Shown here: one piece after another, positions 8,121 to 17,746 of the stretch
Position numbering within the stretch: position 1 is the first letter of the stretch
How the letters are laid out: each line of letters opens with the position of its first letter
Source of the DNA: Mumia sp. ZJ1417
GTDB taxonomy: Bacteria; Actinomycetota; Actinomycetes; Propionibacteriales; Nocardioidaceae
Direction of reading: 5' to 3'
Assembly: GCF_014127285.1 (NCBI RefSeq)
Contig: NZ_CP059901.1
Span: 930,001-994,000, forward strand
DNA length: 64,000 bases
Notes under the pieces: generated by a model
Seen by the model: only the letters and a program-made list of their open reading frames with translations
Database searches by the model: none
What the model was told of the DNA's origin: nothing
Position numbers and translations under genes: made by a program

Positions 8121-10124
8121 ATGGCCAACCGACTCAGCCGCGCCACGTCTCCGTACCTCCTGCAGCACGCCGACAACCCCGTCGACTGGCACGAGTGGGG
8201 CGAGGAGGCGTTGGCGCTCGCCGCCGAGCGCGACGTCCCGGTGCTGCTGAGCGTCGGATACGCCGCGTGCCACTGGTGTCACGTGATGGCGCACGAGTCG
8301 TTCGAGGACGTGGACACGGCGGCGTATCTCAACGCGCACTTCGTTCCGGTCAAGGTCGACCGCGAGGAGCGTCCCGACGTCGATGCGGTCTACATGCGGG
8401 CGACCACCGCGATGACCGGCCAGGGCGGGTGGCCGATGACGGTCGTGCTCACGCCGACCGGCGACCCGTTCTTCGCCGGCACCTACTTCCCACCCGAGCC
8501 GAGGCACGGGATGCCGGCGTTCCGGCAGGTGCTCGAGGCCGTCGCCGACGTGTGGCAGACACGGCGCGGCGACGTCGACCGGATCAGTGCCGACGTCGTC
8601 GGGCACCTCGGCGCGCTCGAGGATGCCACCGGGCCCGCGCTCGACGCCGACGCCCTGGACACCGCCGTCCGTGGTCTCGCCGCCCAGTACGACGCGGCGA
8701 ACGGCGGCTTCGGGGGCGCGCCGAAGTTCCCGCCGTCGATGTGCCTGGAGCTTCTGCTGCGCTACGCGGCCCGCACAGGCTCCGCAGACGCGCTCGCGAT
8801 GGTCGAGCACACGGTCGAGGCGATGGCGCGCGGCGGGATGTACGACCAGCTCGGCGGCGGGTTCGCGCGTTACTCGGTCGACGCCGGTTGGGTGGTGCCG
8901 CACTTCGAGAAGATGCTGTACGACAACGCGCTCCTGCTGCGCGTCTCTCTCCACCTGTGGCGCCAGACCGGTTCGGACCTGGCGCTGCGCGTGGTGCGGG
9001 AGACAGCTGACTTCCTCCTCACCGACCTCGCGACGGCCGAGGGCGGGTTCGCATCCGCGCTGGACGCCGACACCGACGGCGTCGAAGGGGCGTTCTACGT
9101 CTGGACCCCGGCGCAGCTCGTCGACGTGGTCGGCGAGGCGGACGGCGCCTGGGCCGCGCAGCTGCTGAGCATCACGGCGGACGGGACCTTCGAGCACGGG
9201 ACGTCGACGGCACAGCTGCGTGAGGACCCTGACGACCTCGCGCGCTGGGCCGATGTCCGGGGGCGGCTCGCGACCGCCCGCCGCGCCGAGCGGACAGCGC
9301 CTGCTCGTGACGACAAGGTCGTCGCCGCATGGAACGGGCTCGCCGTCACCGCCCTCGCCGAGGCGGGGGTGCTGCTCGGCGAGCCGGAGTACGCCGACGC
9401 GGCCGTCGTCGCGGCGACGCTGCTCGCGACCTTGCACACGGGCGACGACGGCCGCCTCGTCCGGACCTCGCGCGACGGCGTCCCGTCGGCCAACGCGGGG
9501 GTCCTCGAGGACTACGGCTGTGTCGCCGAGGCATACCTCGCGGTCCTCGGGGTGACCGGTGACGCGGTGTGGCTCACGCGGGCGCGCGCGCTGCTCGACG
9601 TCGTGCTCGCGCACTTCCGGGTCGCACCTGACGCTGACCCGGCCGAGGGGAGGGGCTTCTACGACACCGCCGATGATGCGCAGGCCTTGGTCGTACGGCC
9701 CCGCGACCTCGCCGACAACGCCACGCCTTCGGGGACGTCGGCGGTCGCTGCCGCGTTCGTGTCGGCGGGGGCGATCACGGGGGAGGGCCGCTATCGGTCC
9801 GCGGCCGAGGAGGCGGTGCGCTCGGCGTCCGCGCTGGCCACCGGGTCGCCGCGATTCGCCGGATGGACGCTCGCCGTCGCCGAGGCGCTGCTCGCGGGGC
9901 CGCTCGAGATCGCCGTGGTCGGGGAGGGCGACGGTGCCGCGGCGCTACACCGCGCCGCGCTGGCGCTCCCGTCGCCCGGCGCGGTGGTCGTCGCCGCTCC
10001 GGTCGGGACACCGCTGCCGCTGTTCGAGGCCAAGGACCTCGTCGACGGACGTCCTGCTGCGTACGTGTGCCGCGGGTTCGTCTGCGAGCGTCCGGTGACC
10101 GACCCCGCCGCACTCACGTCGTAG
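8121..10124 (+). CDS. DUF255 thioredoxin-fold / glycan-hydrolase-like protein (YyaL/SPATA20 family)
   Basis: 667 residues. The N-terminal third is a thioredoxin-like domain with the signature [14 protein letters not shown] and the CHWCHVM active-site-like motif (about residues 52-58); the rest resembles an (alpha/alpha)6 barrel seen in N-acyl-glucosamine epimerase-like proteins ([35 protein letters not shown]). The reaction is not established for the family. The ATG at 8121 follows a gtggagg site; the frame upstream has no similarity. The Mycobacterium tuberculosis homologue position is Rv1084, beside the same neighbours. Confidence 0.9.
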   Translation: MANRLSRATSPYLLQHADNPVDWHEWGEEALALAAERDVPVLLSVGYAACHWCHVMAHESFEDVDTAAYLNAHFVPVKVDREERPDVDAVYMRATTAMTGQGGWPMTVVLTPTGDPFFAGTYFPPEPRHGMPAFRQVLEAVADVWQTRRGDVDRISADVVGHLGALEDATGPALDADALDTAVRGLAAQYDAANGGFGGAPKFPPSMCLELLLRYAARTGSADALAMVEHTVEAMARGGMYDQLGGGFARYSVDAGWVVPHFEKMLYDNALLLRVSLHLWRQTGSDLALRVVRETADFLLTDLATAEGGFASALDADTDGVEGAFYVWTPAQLVDVVGEADGAWAAQLLSITADGTFEHGTSTAQLREDPDDLARWADVRGRLATARRAERTAPARDDKVVAAWNGLAVTALAEAGVLLGEPEYADAAVVAATLLATLHTGDDGRLVRTSRDGVPSANAGVLEDYGCVAEAYLAVLGVTGDAVWLTRARALLDVVLAHFRVAPDADPAEGRGFYDTADDAQALVVRPRDLADNATPSGTSAVAAAFVSAGAITGEGRYRSAAEEAVRSASALATGSPRFAGWTLAVAEALLAGPLEIAVVGEGDGAAALHRAALALPSPGAVVVAAPVGTPLPLFEAKDLVDGRPAAYVCRGFVCERPVTDPAALTS

Positions 10125-10147
10125 GCGAGGTCGGACCGTCAGCCGGG

Positions 10148-10702
10148 TCAGCTCAGCACGCTGGCCGGCGACAGCGAGACGGGGAACGGACGGGTGAGGT
10201 CGACGGTCTCGTCGCCGACCGCCCGCGCCACCTCGACGTACTCGCCGTCGACGAGGTCCCAGCAGATCAGCGACCGCTCGTACGGCTCCGGGTCGATCAC
10301 CCAGTACGACGCCGCACCCGCGAACTCGTACCGGGACTTTTTGAGCAGCAGATCGATGCTGCGGGTGCTGGGAGAGATCACCTCGATGGCGAGCAGTGGT
10401 GGCGCGTTCAGGACACGGCCGTCCACGTCGGCGCGATGAGCGACGACGACGTCGGGTCGCACCACCGAGTCCTCGGCGAGGACGACGTCGAGCGGGGAGA
10501 CGAAGACCTTCATCTCCGGTGGGCACGACGCTCGGAGAAGGACCGTGAGCTCGAGGACGGCGTCCTGGTGCTCCGGAGACGGGGCCGGCGTCACGATGAG
10601 CGAGCCGTCGATGAGCTCGTACCGGTGTCCGTCGTCGGGGATGGAGTCGAGGTCGGCCCGCGTCAGCGGCCGTAGAGGGGGCAGGCCGATAGGGTGCGTC
10701 AT
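10148..10702 (-). CDS. Uma2-family PD-(D/E)XK nuclease-fold protein
   Basis: 184 residues with the Uma2/DUF820 pattern: RYELIDGSLIVTPAPSPEHQ, then SVVRPDVVVAHRADVD, LLAIEVISPSTRSIDLLLKKSRY, and a final YWVIDPE. The residues E (in RYELIDG), D (RPDVV), E (AIEV) and K form the expected PD-(D/E)XK site. Such genes are numerous in some bacteria and may act as nucleases, though activity is mostly untested. A single isolated copy is seen here, between the DUF255 gene and hemolysin III gene, absent from the mycobacterial order. Confidence 0.85.
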   Translation of the reverse strand: MTHPIGLPPLRPLTRADLDSIPDDGHRYELIDGSLIVTPAPSPEHQDAVLELTVLLRASCPPEMKVFVSPLDVVLAEDSVVRPDVVVAHRADVDGRVLNAPPLLAIEVISPSTRSIDLLLKKSRYEFAGAASYWVIDPEPYERSLICWDLVDGEYVEVARAVGDETVDLTRPFPVSLSPASVLS

Positions 10703-10725
10703 CCTCCCAGGCTAGGCGGTCGGCC

Positions 10726-11427
10726 TCAGGTCGTGTACGCGGCGATAGAGATGCCGACGTAGTGCACGATGAACGCCGCGATCGTCAGCGTATGGAACAC
10801 CTCGTGGAACCCGAACCATCGCGGGAACGGGTCGGGGAAACGCAGTCCGTACACGACCGCGCCGAGTGAGTAGAGGCCCCCTCCGACGATGATCAGCACG
10901 AGGACCGCGGTCGACGAGGCGGCGGCGAACTCGTCGAGCCAGAACAGGGCCGCCCAGCCCAGCAGCACGTAGATCGGGGTGTAGAGCCATCGCGGTGCGT
11001 GCACCCAGCACACCCGGAATGCCACCCCGCCGATCGCGCCGACCCACACGAGCGTGAGCAGAATCGTGGCGTCGTGGGGGGCGAGGAGGATCAGCGCGAA
11101 CGGCGTGTACGAGCCGGCGATGAGCAAGAAGATGTTGGCGTGGTCGAAGCGCTTGAGCAGCATCTCGGCGCGAGGGCCCCAGCGTCCAACGTGGTAGACG
11201 GCGCTGACTCCGAACAGCAGCAGCGCGCTGGCCATGTAGATCGCCACGCCCGTCTTAGACCTCGCGCCGGGGGCGAGCACGAGGAGGACCACGAACGCGA
11301 CCAGGGCGAGTGGCCAGGTGGCGGCGTGGAGCCAGCCGCGCAGTCTAGGCTTGATCTCGACCACGACGTCGCGGATACGATCGCCGACGTCGAAGGAAGC
11401 TGGGGGGAACGCCTCATGCTTACTCAC
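10726..11427 (-). CDS. Hemolysin III / PAQR-type membrane protein
   Basis: About 233 residues with seven predicted helices and the conserved PAQR residues: SAVYHVGRW (His after the second helix), RFDHANIFLLIAGSYTP, and FHEVFHTLTIAAFIVHY (HxxxH near the end), which together form a metal site in this superfamily. The longest frame starts at 11478, inside the divergent promoter region; I prefer GTG at 11427 (VSKHEAFPPASF), which leaves the 18-bp palindrome outside the gene. The same divergent pairing with a Z-prenyl synthase occurs in mycobacteria (Rv1085c/Rv1086). The true role is unknown despite the name. Confidence 0.85.
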   Translation of the reverse strand: MSKHEAFPPASFDVGDRIRDVVVEIKPRLRGWLHAATWPLALVAFVVLLVLAPGARSKTGVAIYMASALLLFGVSAVYHVGRWGPRAEMLLKRFDHANIFLLIAGSYTPFALILLAPHDATILLTLVWVGAIGGVAFRVCWVHAPRWLYTPIYVLLGWAALFWLDEFAAASSTAVLVLIIVGGGLYSLGAVVYGLRFPDPFPRWFGFHEVFHTLTIAAFIVHYVGISIAAYTT

Positions 11428-11448
11428 AAGTACGACCTTAACGAACGA

Positions 11449-11466
11449 ACCTACGCGAGCGTAGGT
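11449..11466. promoter_or_regulatory. Perfect 18-bp palindrome in divergent promoter region
   Basis: ACCTACGC-GA-GCGTAGGT, two perfect 8-bp arms with a 2-nt spacer, lies midway between the hemolysin III start (11427) and the prenyl synthase start (11492). Size and shape fit a TetR/FadR-type dimer operator that could control both genes. No regulator gene is adjacent, so the protein would be encoded elsewhere. Confidence 0.55.
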
Positions 11467-11491
11467 AACACTCCTCACGGGAGGACCATCG

Positions 11492-12253
11492 GTGTCGGTA
11501 CGCGACCTGCTCTACTCCGTCTATGAGCGACAGCTGCTCGGCAGCCTGCGTCAGGACCAGGTCCCGGCACACGTCGGCGTGATCGTCGACGGCAACCGGC
11601 GATGGGCCAAGGGGGCCGGCGGCGACGTCACCTCCGGCTACCAGGCGGGCGCCGACAAGATCATCGAGTTCCTCGGCTGGTGTGACGACCTCGACGTCAA
11701 GGTCGTCACCCTCTGGCTCCTGTCGGTCGACAACCTGCAGCGTCCCGAGCCCGAGATCCGGGCTCTCCTCGGTGTCATCGGCAACCTCGTCGACCAGCTG
11801 ACCGCGTTGCGCCGCTGGCACGTCCGCCTCATCGGCAACCTCGACCTCCTCCCCGACGATCTCGCGGGCTCCCTGCAGGAAGCCGTCGCGTCGACCAGCG
11901 ACACCGACGGCATGGAGGTCAACCTCTGCGTCGGGTACGGCGGACGCCAGGAGCTCGCCGACGCCGTCCGCTCGCTGCTGCGCGAGCAGTCCGAGCAGGG
12001 CCGCACGATCGACGAGGTCGCCGAGGTCCTCGACGTCGAGCACATCGCCGACCACCTCTACACCAAGGGCCAGCCCGACCCCGACCTCGTGATCCGCACG
12101 TCCGGAGAGCAGCGGCTGTCCGGCTTCCTCCTGTGGCAGAGCGTCCACAGCGAGTTCTACTTCTGCGAGGCCCTGTGGCCCGCGTTCCGGCGCGTCGACT
12201 TCCTGCGCGCCATCCGCTCGTACGCAGAGCGCGAGCGGCGCTTCGGTCAGTGA
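11492..12253 (+). CDS. Short-chain Z-isoprenyl diphosphate synthase (UppS superfamily)
   Basis: 253 residues of the cis-prenyltransferase family, which add isopentenyl units to an allylic diphosphate. The catalytic motif is VIVDGNRRWAKG (Asp about residue 27), with GYQAGADKI following, LWLLSVDN in the middle, and the C-terminal DLVIRTSGEQRLSGFLLWQS motif binding the pyrophosphate. Sequence and context resemble Rv1086, which makes (2Z,6E)-farnesyl diphosphate, rather than the long-chain undecaprenyl synthase; a second copy is therefore expected elsewhere. GTG start with gggagga upstream. The stop overlaps the next gene start (GTGA). Confidence 0.88.
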   Translation: MSVRDLLYSVYERQLLGSLRQDQVPAHVGVIVDGNRRWAKGAGGDVTSGYQAGADKIIEFLGWCDDLDVKVVTLWLLSVDNLQRPEPEIRALLGVIGNLVDQLTALRRWHVRLIGNLDLLPDDLAGSLQEAVASTSDTDGMEVNLCVGYGGRQELADAVRSLLREQSEQGRTIDEVAEVLDVEHIADHLYTKGQPDPDLVIRTSGEQRLSGFLLWQSVHSEFYFCEALWPAFRRVDFLRAIRSYAERERRFGQ

Positions 12254-12762
12254 CGCCGCGGTCAGGGGGCGTGCTGGTTGTCCTCGGTGTGCTCGGCGGT
12301 CTCGTCTTCTGGCTCAGCACGAGCAGCTCGTCGGTGGAGATCGCCAACCGGGACGCCGACGACTTCGCGCGGCTGCGGGCGGGTGACGGTGTCACCGCGA
12401 CCGGCACCATGACGGGGACGCAGGAGCGCCAGCAGGCAGCCCGCCGACGCATGGTGACCGTCCAGTGCGCCGTCTACACCTACCCGGACGGGGAGCGGAG
12501 CCGCCGGCTGACCAGCGGCTGCGCACGAAACCCCGACGACCTCCCCGACCTCGGCTCGACGGTGCCCGTGATCTTCGACCCCACCGGCCACACCGCGTTC
12601 GTGAACACCGACGAGACGGCGGCCCGCCTGGACCGCGCCCGTACCCGCGCCCCCTGGTATCAGTGGGGTGGGCTCGCGCTCGCCGCACTCTCCACGTCCG
12701 TCCTGGTCTGGAGCCTCGTACGACGCCTCACCCGGCGCGCGTGCCGAGCCCCGACCGCGTAA
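12250..12762 (+). CDS. DUF3592-like two-helix membrane protein
   Basis: 170 residues, with an N-terminal helix (about residues 5-22, [19 protein letters not shown]), a beta-rich external domain ([10 protein letters not shown]...[15 protein letters not shown]) and a second helix (about 140-160). The layout is that of DUF3592-type proteins. Its GTG overlaps the prenyl synthase stop in a GTGA arrangement, so the two are probably translated together. Function unknown; coupling to prenyl synthesis is suggested only by position. Confidence 0.7.
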   Translation: MTPRSGGVLVVLGVLGGLVFWLSTSSSSVEIANRDADDFARLRAGDGVTATGTMTGTQERQQAARRRMVTVQCAVYTYPDGERSRRLTSGCARNPDDLPDLGSTVPVIFDPTGHTAFVNTDETAARLDRARTRAPWYQWGGLALAALSTSVLVWSLVRRLTRRACRAPTA

Positions 12763-13039
12763 CCAGACGTTCATCGCTTCGGTGGCGTGTCGCAACAGAA
12801 CACACGCGCGTCGGTCGTACGGTCGTCTCGTCGGCGGGCCCACATCCCACCGGCACCGGGAGGCCCGACCGTGCATCATCGATCGTTCGGAGCGCACGCC
12901 GTCACAGGCGTCGTCACGGCTTCGGTGCGCGCGGACGGAGGTGGTCCCGCCCCCGGGTCCGCCGCCCTCGTCCCGGCTCCATCTGCGAGAGAGTGAGCCG
13001 ACGCGGGGATGCGCGTGGGCTCGTGACGAGGAGACAGTC

Positions 13040-14356
13040 GTGGCTGCAGACAGTGTGACCTCCGCTCAGCGCCGGACGTACGTGATCGACACCAGCGTGC
13101 TTCTCGCCGATCCCCGGGCGCTGACCCGCTTCGCCGAGCACGAGATCGTCGTCCCGATCGTCGTCATCAGCGAGCTCGAAGACAAGCGGGCGCATCCCGA
13201 GCTCGGCTACTTCGCGCGCGCTGCGCTGCGGCTCCTCGACGACCTCCGGGTCCGCCACGGCACCCTCGACAGCCCGCTGCTCGTCAACGACGAGGGGGGC
13301 ACGGTCCGTGTCGAGCTCAACCACACCGACCCGGGCGCGCTTCCGTCGGGCTTTCGGCTCGGCGACAACGACACGCGGATCCTCTCGGTCGCCAAAAACC
13401 TGGCGGACGAGGGCAACGCCGTCACGCTCGTCTCCAAGGACCTGCCGATGCGGGTCAAGGCCTCGGCCGTCGGGCTCACGTCCGAGGAGTACCGCGCCGA
13501 GCTCGCGCTGGAGTCAGGCTGGACCGGCATGGCCGAGCTCGAGATCGCCGGCGCCGACGTGGACGTCCTGTACGAGGGCGGCTTCGTCGACCTCGAAGAG
13601 GCGCTGGACATGCCGTGCCACACCGGTCTGGTGCTGCTGTCCGAGCGGGGGAGCGCCCTCGGACGGGTCACTCCGGACAAGCGTGTGAAGCTCGTCCGCG
13701 GCGACCGTGAGGCGTTCGGGCTGCACGGCCGCTCGGCCGAGCAGCGAGTCGCTCTCGAGCTGCTGCTCGACCCCGAGATCGGGATCATCTCGATGGGTGG
13801 GCGCGCCGGTACGGGCAAGTCCGCGCTCGCGCTGTGCGCCGGTCTGGAGGCCGTGATGGAGCGGCGGATGCACAAGAAGGTCGTGGTATTCAGGCCGTTG
13901 TACGCCGTCGGCGGTCAGGACCTCGGCTACCTGCCGGGCTCCGAGGCCGAGAAGATGGGGCCGTGGGCACAGGCCGTGTTCGACACGCTCGGCGCCGTCA
14001 CGTCCGGTGACCTCGTCGAGGAGGTTATCGACCGCGGGATGCTCGAGGTCCTCCCGCTGACCCACATCCGCGGCCGCTCGCTGCACGACGCCTTCGTGAT
14101 CGTGGACGAGGCGCAGTCGCTCGAGCGCAACGTGCTGCTCACCGTCCTGTCGCGCATCGGGGCCAACTCGCGTGTCGTCCTCACCCACGACGTCGCCCAG
14201 CGCGACAACCTGCGGGTCGGACGGTACGACGGGGTGGTGGCCGTGGTCGAGAAGCTCAAGGGCCATCCGCTGTTCGCCCACGTCACGCTCACGCGGTCGG
14301 AGCGTTCGCCGGTCGCGGCGCTCGTCACGGAGATGCTCGAAGACCCCGCCTTGTAG
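13040..14356 (+). CDS. phoH2: PIN-PhoH fusion protein (PhoH2)
   Basis: 438 residues: an N-terminal PIN ribonuclease domain ([15 protein letters not shown], with acidic residues at VISELED and [10 protein letters not shown], about residues 12-150) joined to a C-terminal PhoH RNA-helicase-like ATPase (about 220-438) with Walker [13 protein letters not shown] and Walker [10 protein letters not shown]. Mycobacterial PhoH2 is described as an RNA helicase/RNase toxin-like protein. The GTG at 13040 has gaggaga upstream; the longer open frame upstream is not conserved in look. The 277 bases between 12763 and 13039 hold no gene I can support. Confidence 0.93.
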   Translation: MAADSVTSAQRRTYVIDTSVLLADPRALTRFAEHEIVVPIVVISELEDKRAHPELGYFARAALRLLDDLRVRHGTLDSPLLVNDEGGTVRVELNHTDPGALPSGFRLGDNDTRILSVAKNLADEGNAVTLVSKDLPMRVKASAVGLTSEEYRAELALESGWTGMAELEIAGADVDVLYEGGFVDLEEALDMPCHTGLVLLSERGSALGRVTPDKRVKLVRGDREAFGLHGRSAEQRVALELLLDPEIGIISMGGRAGTGKSALALCAGLEAVMERRMHKKVVVFRPLYAVGGQDLGYLPGSEAEKMGPWAQAVFDTLGAVTSGDLVEEVIDRGMLEVLPLTHIRGRSLHDAFVIVDEAQSLERNVLLTVLSRIGANSRVVLTHDVAQRDNLRVGRYDGVVAVVEKLKGHPLFAHVTLTRSERSPVAALVTEMLEDPAL

Positions 14357-14453
14357 CGCCGTGTCGGGCTGCACGAGTCCCACCGCTGTGGTTCAGTGTG
14401 AGAGGTCACGTACGTCAGGCGTCCCAGGACGCATCAACGGACGGGAGCAGTCG

Positions 14454-15776
14454 ATGGGGACGAAGGCTGGGCGGCGGTTGGCGGCTGCCGTCGCCGTGGT
14501 CGGCACGGCAGCAGGACTGGCCGCGTGCGGCGGCGAGTCGAGCGGGGACACACCGACGCTCACCTGGTACATCAACCCGGACGTCTCTAACCTCGAGCCG
14601 TACGTCACGGGTGAGGACGGCAAGCAAGCTCCGGGTGGTCAGGCGTACCTCGCACTGAAGTGCAGCGAGGAGTCCGACGGCCTTTATGACATCAAGGTGG
14701 AGCTGCTGCCGAACGACGCGTCGCAGCAGCGCGAGCAGCTCGTCCGACGCCTCGCGGCAGAGGACACGTCGATCGACCTGATGAGCCTCGACCCGGCGTT
14801 CACCGCGGAGTTCGCCAATGCCGGCTTCCTTGAGACGATGCCCAAGGAGCAGCAGACCACCCTCTCGGAGGGCATGCTCGACGGCGCCGTCGCGGCGGCG
14901 ACGTACGACGACAACCTGGTTGCGGTGCCGCTCTGGTCGAACACCCAGGTGCTTTGGTACAGGAAGTCCGTCGCCGAGAAGGCTGGGCTCGACATGACCC
15001 AGCCGGTGACCTGGGACCAGGTCATCGACGCCGCTGAGGAGACCCGCACCACCGTCAGCGTGCAGGCCAAGCGGTACGAGGGCTACTCGGTCTGGATCAA
15101 CGCCCTCGTCTCGGGCGCGGGTGGTCAGATCGTCGAGGACCCCGAGGCGGGCAAGGACGCGAAGATCACCATCGACAGCCCTGCCGGCAAGGACGCTGCG
15201 GAGATCGTCTCCAAGCTCGGCAACTCGTCGGCCGCGCCGCCCGCGCTGTCGAACGCGGACGAGGGCGGCACGGTGGCATCGTTCTCGGCGGCCAACGGCG
15301 GGTTCCTCGTCAACTGGACGTACGTCTACTCCGATCCCAACGTCGCCCCGTTCAAGGATGACATCGGCTGGGCCCGCTACCCGCAGACCACCGACAGCGA
15401 CGAGAGCCGACCGCCGTACGGCGGCATCAACATCGGTGTCTCCCGCTACGGCAAGCACCCCGAGCTCGCCTACGACGCTGCGGCGTGCCTGACCTCGCAG
15501 GAGAGCCAGAAGACCTACGCGATGGCGTCCGGCAACCAGCCGGCGCGGTCGGCGGTCTACGACGACCCGGAGATGCAGAAGGCGTTCCCGATGGCTGCCC
15601 TGTGGCGCGAGAGCATCGACGCCGCTGCGCCGCGGCCGCTGACGCCGTACTGGAGCGACATCAGCACTGCGCTCTACTCGAGCTGGCACCCGCCGTCGTC
15701 GGTCGATCCGGACACCACCCCTGCCGAGTCGCAGCAATACATCGAGGACGTCTTGCAGGGCAAGGCACTTCTGTGA
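14454..15776 (+). CDS. lpqY: LpqY-like sugar-binding lipoprotein of ABC importer
   Basis: 440-residue extracellular solute-binding protein. A lipoprotein signal is clear: positively charged head, hydrophobic core and lipobox GLAAC (Cys about 24) followed by GGESSGD. The mature part has family marks shared with the trehalose-binding LpqY of mycobacteria: RRLAAEDTSIDLMSLD, AEFANAGF, NTQVLWYRKS, GGINIGVSRYGKHPE, SGNQPARSAVYDDPEMQKAFPM and RPLTPYWSDIS. Trehalose or a related disaccharide is the likely ligand, but this is inferred from resemblance. It is the first gene of a four-gene operon with the two permeases and the ATPase; ATG at 14454 follows gggag. Confidence 0.85.
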   Translation: MGTKAGRRLAAAVAVVGTAAGLAACGGESSGDTPTLTWYINPDVSNLEPYVTGEDGKQAPGGQAYLALKCSEESDGLYDIKVELLPNDASQQREQLVRRLAAEDTSIDLMSLDPAFTAEFANAGFLETMPKEQQTTLSEGMLDGAVAAATYDDNLVAVPLWSNTQVLWYRKSVAEKAGLDMTQPVTWDQVIDAAEETRTTVSVQAKRYEGYSVWINALVSGAGGQIVEDPEAGKDAKITIDSPAGKDAAEIVSKLGNSSAAPPALSNADEGGTVASFSAANGGFLVNWTYVYSDPNVAPFKDDIGWARYPQTTDSDESRPPYGGINIGVSRYGKHPELAYDAAACLTSQESQKTYAMASGNQPARSAVYDDPEMQKAFPMAALWRESIDAAAPRPLTPYWSDISTALYSSWHPPSSVDPDTTPAESQQYIEDVLQGKALL

Positions 15777-15801
15777 CGGGCGCGGCGGGAAGCAGGAGGC
15801 G

Positions 15802-16743
15802 ATGACGATGGCGACCACGACCGACGAGCCGAAACACGCAGCCACGGAGCGGCGGACGAAGACCCGTACGCCCGAGAGCGCCGAGAACCGGCTCGGCTGG
15901 AAGCTTGCCGGCCCTGCCGTCGCGGTGATGCTGCTGGTGACCGCGTGGCCGATGCTGCGGGCCCTCTATCTCTCGCTGTTCAACTACCGGCTGACCGACC
16001 CCGACAACCGTGAGTTCGTCGGGATCTCCAACTATGGAGTGGTCCTGTCGGACTCGCTATGGTGGCGCGCGGTAGGAGTGGCGGTGTTCATCATGGTCGT
16101 CACTGTGGCCGTCGAGCTGGTGATCGGCTTCGGGTTCGCGATGGTGATGAACAACATCCTCGTCGCCCGCGGGATCGTCCGGGCGTCGATCCTCGTCCCG
16201 TACGGGATCATCACCGTCGTCTCGGCGTACGCGTGGCTGTACGCGTTCCAACCGACGACCGGGTTCGTCAACCAGTGGCTTCACCTGGACCCCGGCACCA
16301 ACATGTTCGACGACTTCTGGGGGTCGATCTTCGTCATCTGCCTGGCCGAGATCTGGAAGACGACGCCGTTCGTGTCCCTGCTCCTGCTCGCCGGCCTCTC
16401 GCAGGTCCCGAACGACGCGATCGAGGCGGCGACCGTCGACGGCGCGACGTGGTGGCAGCGTCTCCGGAAGGTCATCCTGCCGTCGATGCGCGCCGCGATC
16501 ATGGTCGCCGTGCTCTTCCGGGCGCTCGACGCCTACCGCATCTTCGACAGCCCGTTCATCATGACCGGCTTCGCGAACGGGACCGCTCCACCGTCGGGTC
16601 TGGTCTACAACGCGATGATCCAACGCGTCGAGCTCGGCCTCGGGTCGGCCATGTCCGTGCTGCTGTTCCTCTCCGTGCTGATCATCGCGTTCGGACTGAT
16701 GAAGGTGTTCCGGGTGGACCTGAGCCAGGTGAGGGGAGACTGA
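15802..16743 (+). CDS. sugA: Sugar ABC transporter permease (SugA/MalF type)
   Basis: 313 residues with six membrane helices and the permease EAA loop EAATVDGATWWQRLRKVILP (about residues 212-231), which contacts the ATPase. A charged N-terminal tail of about 35 residues precedes the first helix (LAGPAVAVMLLVTAWPMLRALYLS). An aggaggcg site precedes the ATG at 15802. It lies 25 nt after the binding-protein gene and 1 nt before the second permease gene. It forms the membrane channel together with the next product. Confidence 0.88.
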   Translation: MTMATTTDEPKHAATERRTKTRTPESAENRLGWKLAGPAVAVMLLVTAWPMLRALYLSLFNYRLTDPDNREFVGISNYGVVLSDSLWWRAVGVAVFIMVVTVAVELVIGFGFAMVMNNILVARGIVRASILVPYGIITVVSAYAWLYAFQPTTGFVNQWLHLDPGTNMFDDFWGSIFVICLAEIWKTTPFVSLLLLAGLSQVPNDAIEAATVDGATWWQRLRKVILPSMRAAIMVAVLFRALDAYRIFDSPFIMTGFANGTAPPSGLVYNAMIQRVELGLGSAMSVLLFLSVLIIAFGLMKVFRVDLSQVRGD

Positions 16744-16744
16744 C

Positions 16745-17743
16745 ATGTCACCGCGTCGCAAGGCCCGCGTGCTGTGGTCGCTGGTCGCGATCCTGATCGG
16801 GTTGCTCTTCGCCGGAGCCGGGCTGTGGCTCATCGAGCGGCCCGACCTGTGGCTGTGGCTGATCACCGGCACCGTCTTCGTGATCACCGGTGCGGTCGGG
16901 CTGCTGCTCGGTGAGAAGGCCCCGCAGATCTCGTGGGGATCGATCCTGGGCGCGGAGCTCATCGTGCTCTACACGCTGACTCCGGTGGTCTACCTCGTCT
17001 CGCTGTCCCTCAAGGGCGGCAACGCCGACGTCAACCAGGGCGGGTTCCTGCCGCACGACCCGGGGTTCGACAACTTCGAGACCGTCTTCAAGTTCGACCT
17101 GTTCCAGCACGCGCTGATCAACTCGTTTGGCATCTCGGTCATCGCGACGACGATCTCGGTGGTCCTGGCGACCTTCGCCGCGTACGCGATCGCGAGGCTG
17201 CGGTTCCGGGGCAAGAAGTTCGTGCTCTCGATGGCTCTGGCGATCGCGATGTTCCCGGTCGTCGCGCTAGTCGGCCCGTTGTTCGACATGTGGCGCGCGA
17301 TCGGCATCTACGACACCTGGCTCGGCCTGATCATCCCCTACCTCTCTTTCACGCTCCCGATGTCGATCTGGGTCCTCTCGGCGTTCTTCCGCGAGATCCC
17401 GTGGGAGATGGAGCAAGCGGCCCAGGTCGACGGGGCGACGTCGTGGCAGGCCTTCCGCAAGGTCATCGTTCCTCTTGCGGCGCCCGGCGTCTTCACGGCC
17501 GCGATCATCACGTTCTTCTTCGCGTGGAACGACTTCGTGTTCGGCATATCCCTGACATCGACGACCCGAGCGATCCCCGTCCCGGCGTCGCTGGCGTTCT
17601 TCACCGGCGCGTCACAGTTCGACCAGCCGATCGCGGCGATCGCGGCGGCCTCGGTCGTCGTGACCGTCCCGATCTTCATCATCGTCCTCCTGTTCCAGCG
17701 CAAGATCGTCTCCGGCCTCACGTCCGGTGCAGTGAAGGGTTGA
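16745..17743 (+). CDS. sugB: Sugar ABC transporter permease (SugB/MalG type) with extra N-terminal helices
   Basis: 332 residues. The C-terminal part has the usual six-helix MalG fold with EAA loop EQAAQVDGATSWQAFRKVIVP (split by position about 222-242) and the WNDFVFG segment. The first 80 residues add two more hydrophobic helices (VLWSLVAILIGLLFAGAGLW; WLWLITGTVFVITGAVGLLL) ahead of the domain, making it longer than the usual 270-280 residues. The ATG at 16745 is 1 nt after the sugA stop, so translation is coupled. Partner of SugA. Confidence 0.87.
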   Translation: MSPRRKARVLWSLVAILIGLLFAGAGLWLIERPDLWLWLITGTVFVITGAVGLLLGEKAPQISWGSILGAELIVLYTLTPVVYLVSLSLKGGNADVNQGGFLPHDPGFDNFETVFKFDLFQHALINSFGISVIATTISVVLATFAAYAIARLRFRGKKFVLSMALAIAMFPVVALVGPLFDMWRAIGIYDTWLGLIIPYLSFTLPMSIWVLSAFFREIPWEMEQAAQVDGATSWQAFRKVIVPLAAPGVFTAAIITFFFAWNDFVFGISLTSTTRAIPVPASLAFFTGASQFDQPIAAIAAASVVVTVPIFIIVLLFQRKIVSGLTSGAVKG

Positions 17744-17746
17744 CCC

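Noticed and set aside
8028-9614. 528-codon minus-strand frame over the DUF255 gene
   Set aside because: Shadow composition and no domain; the plus-strand protein has clear motifs.
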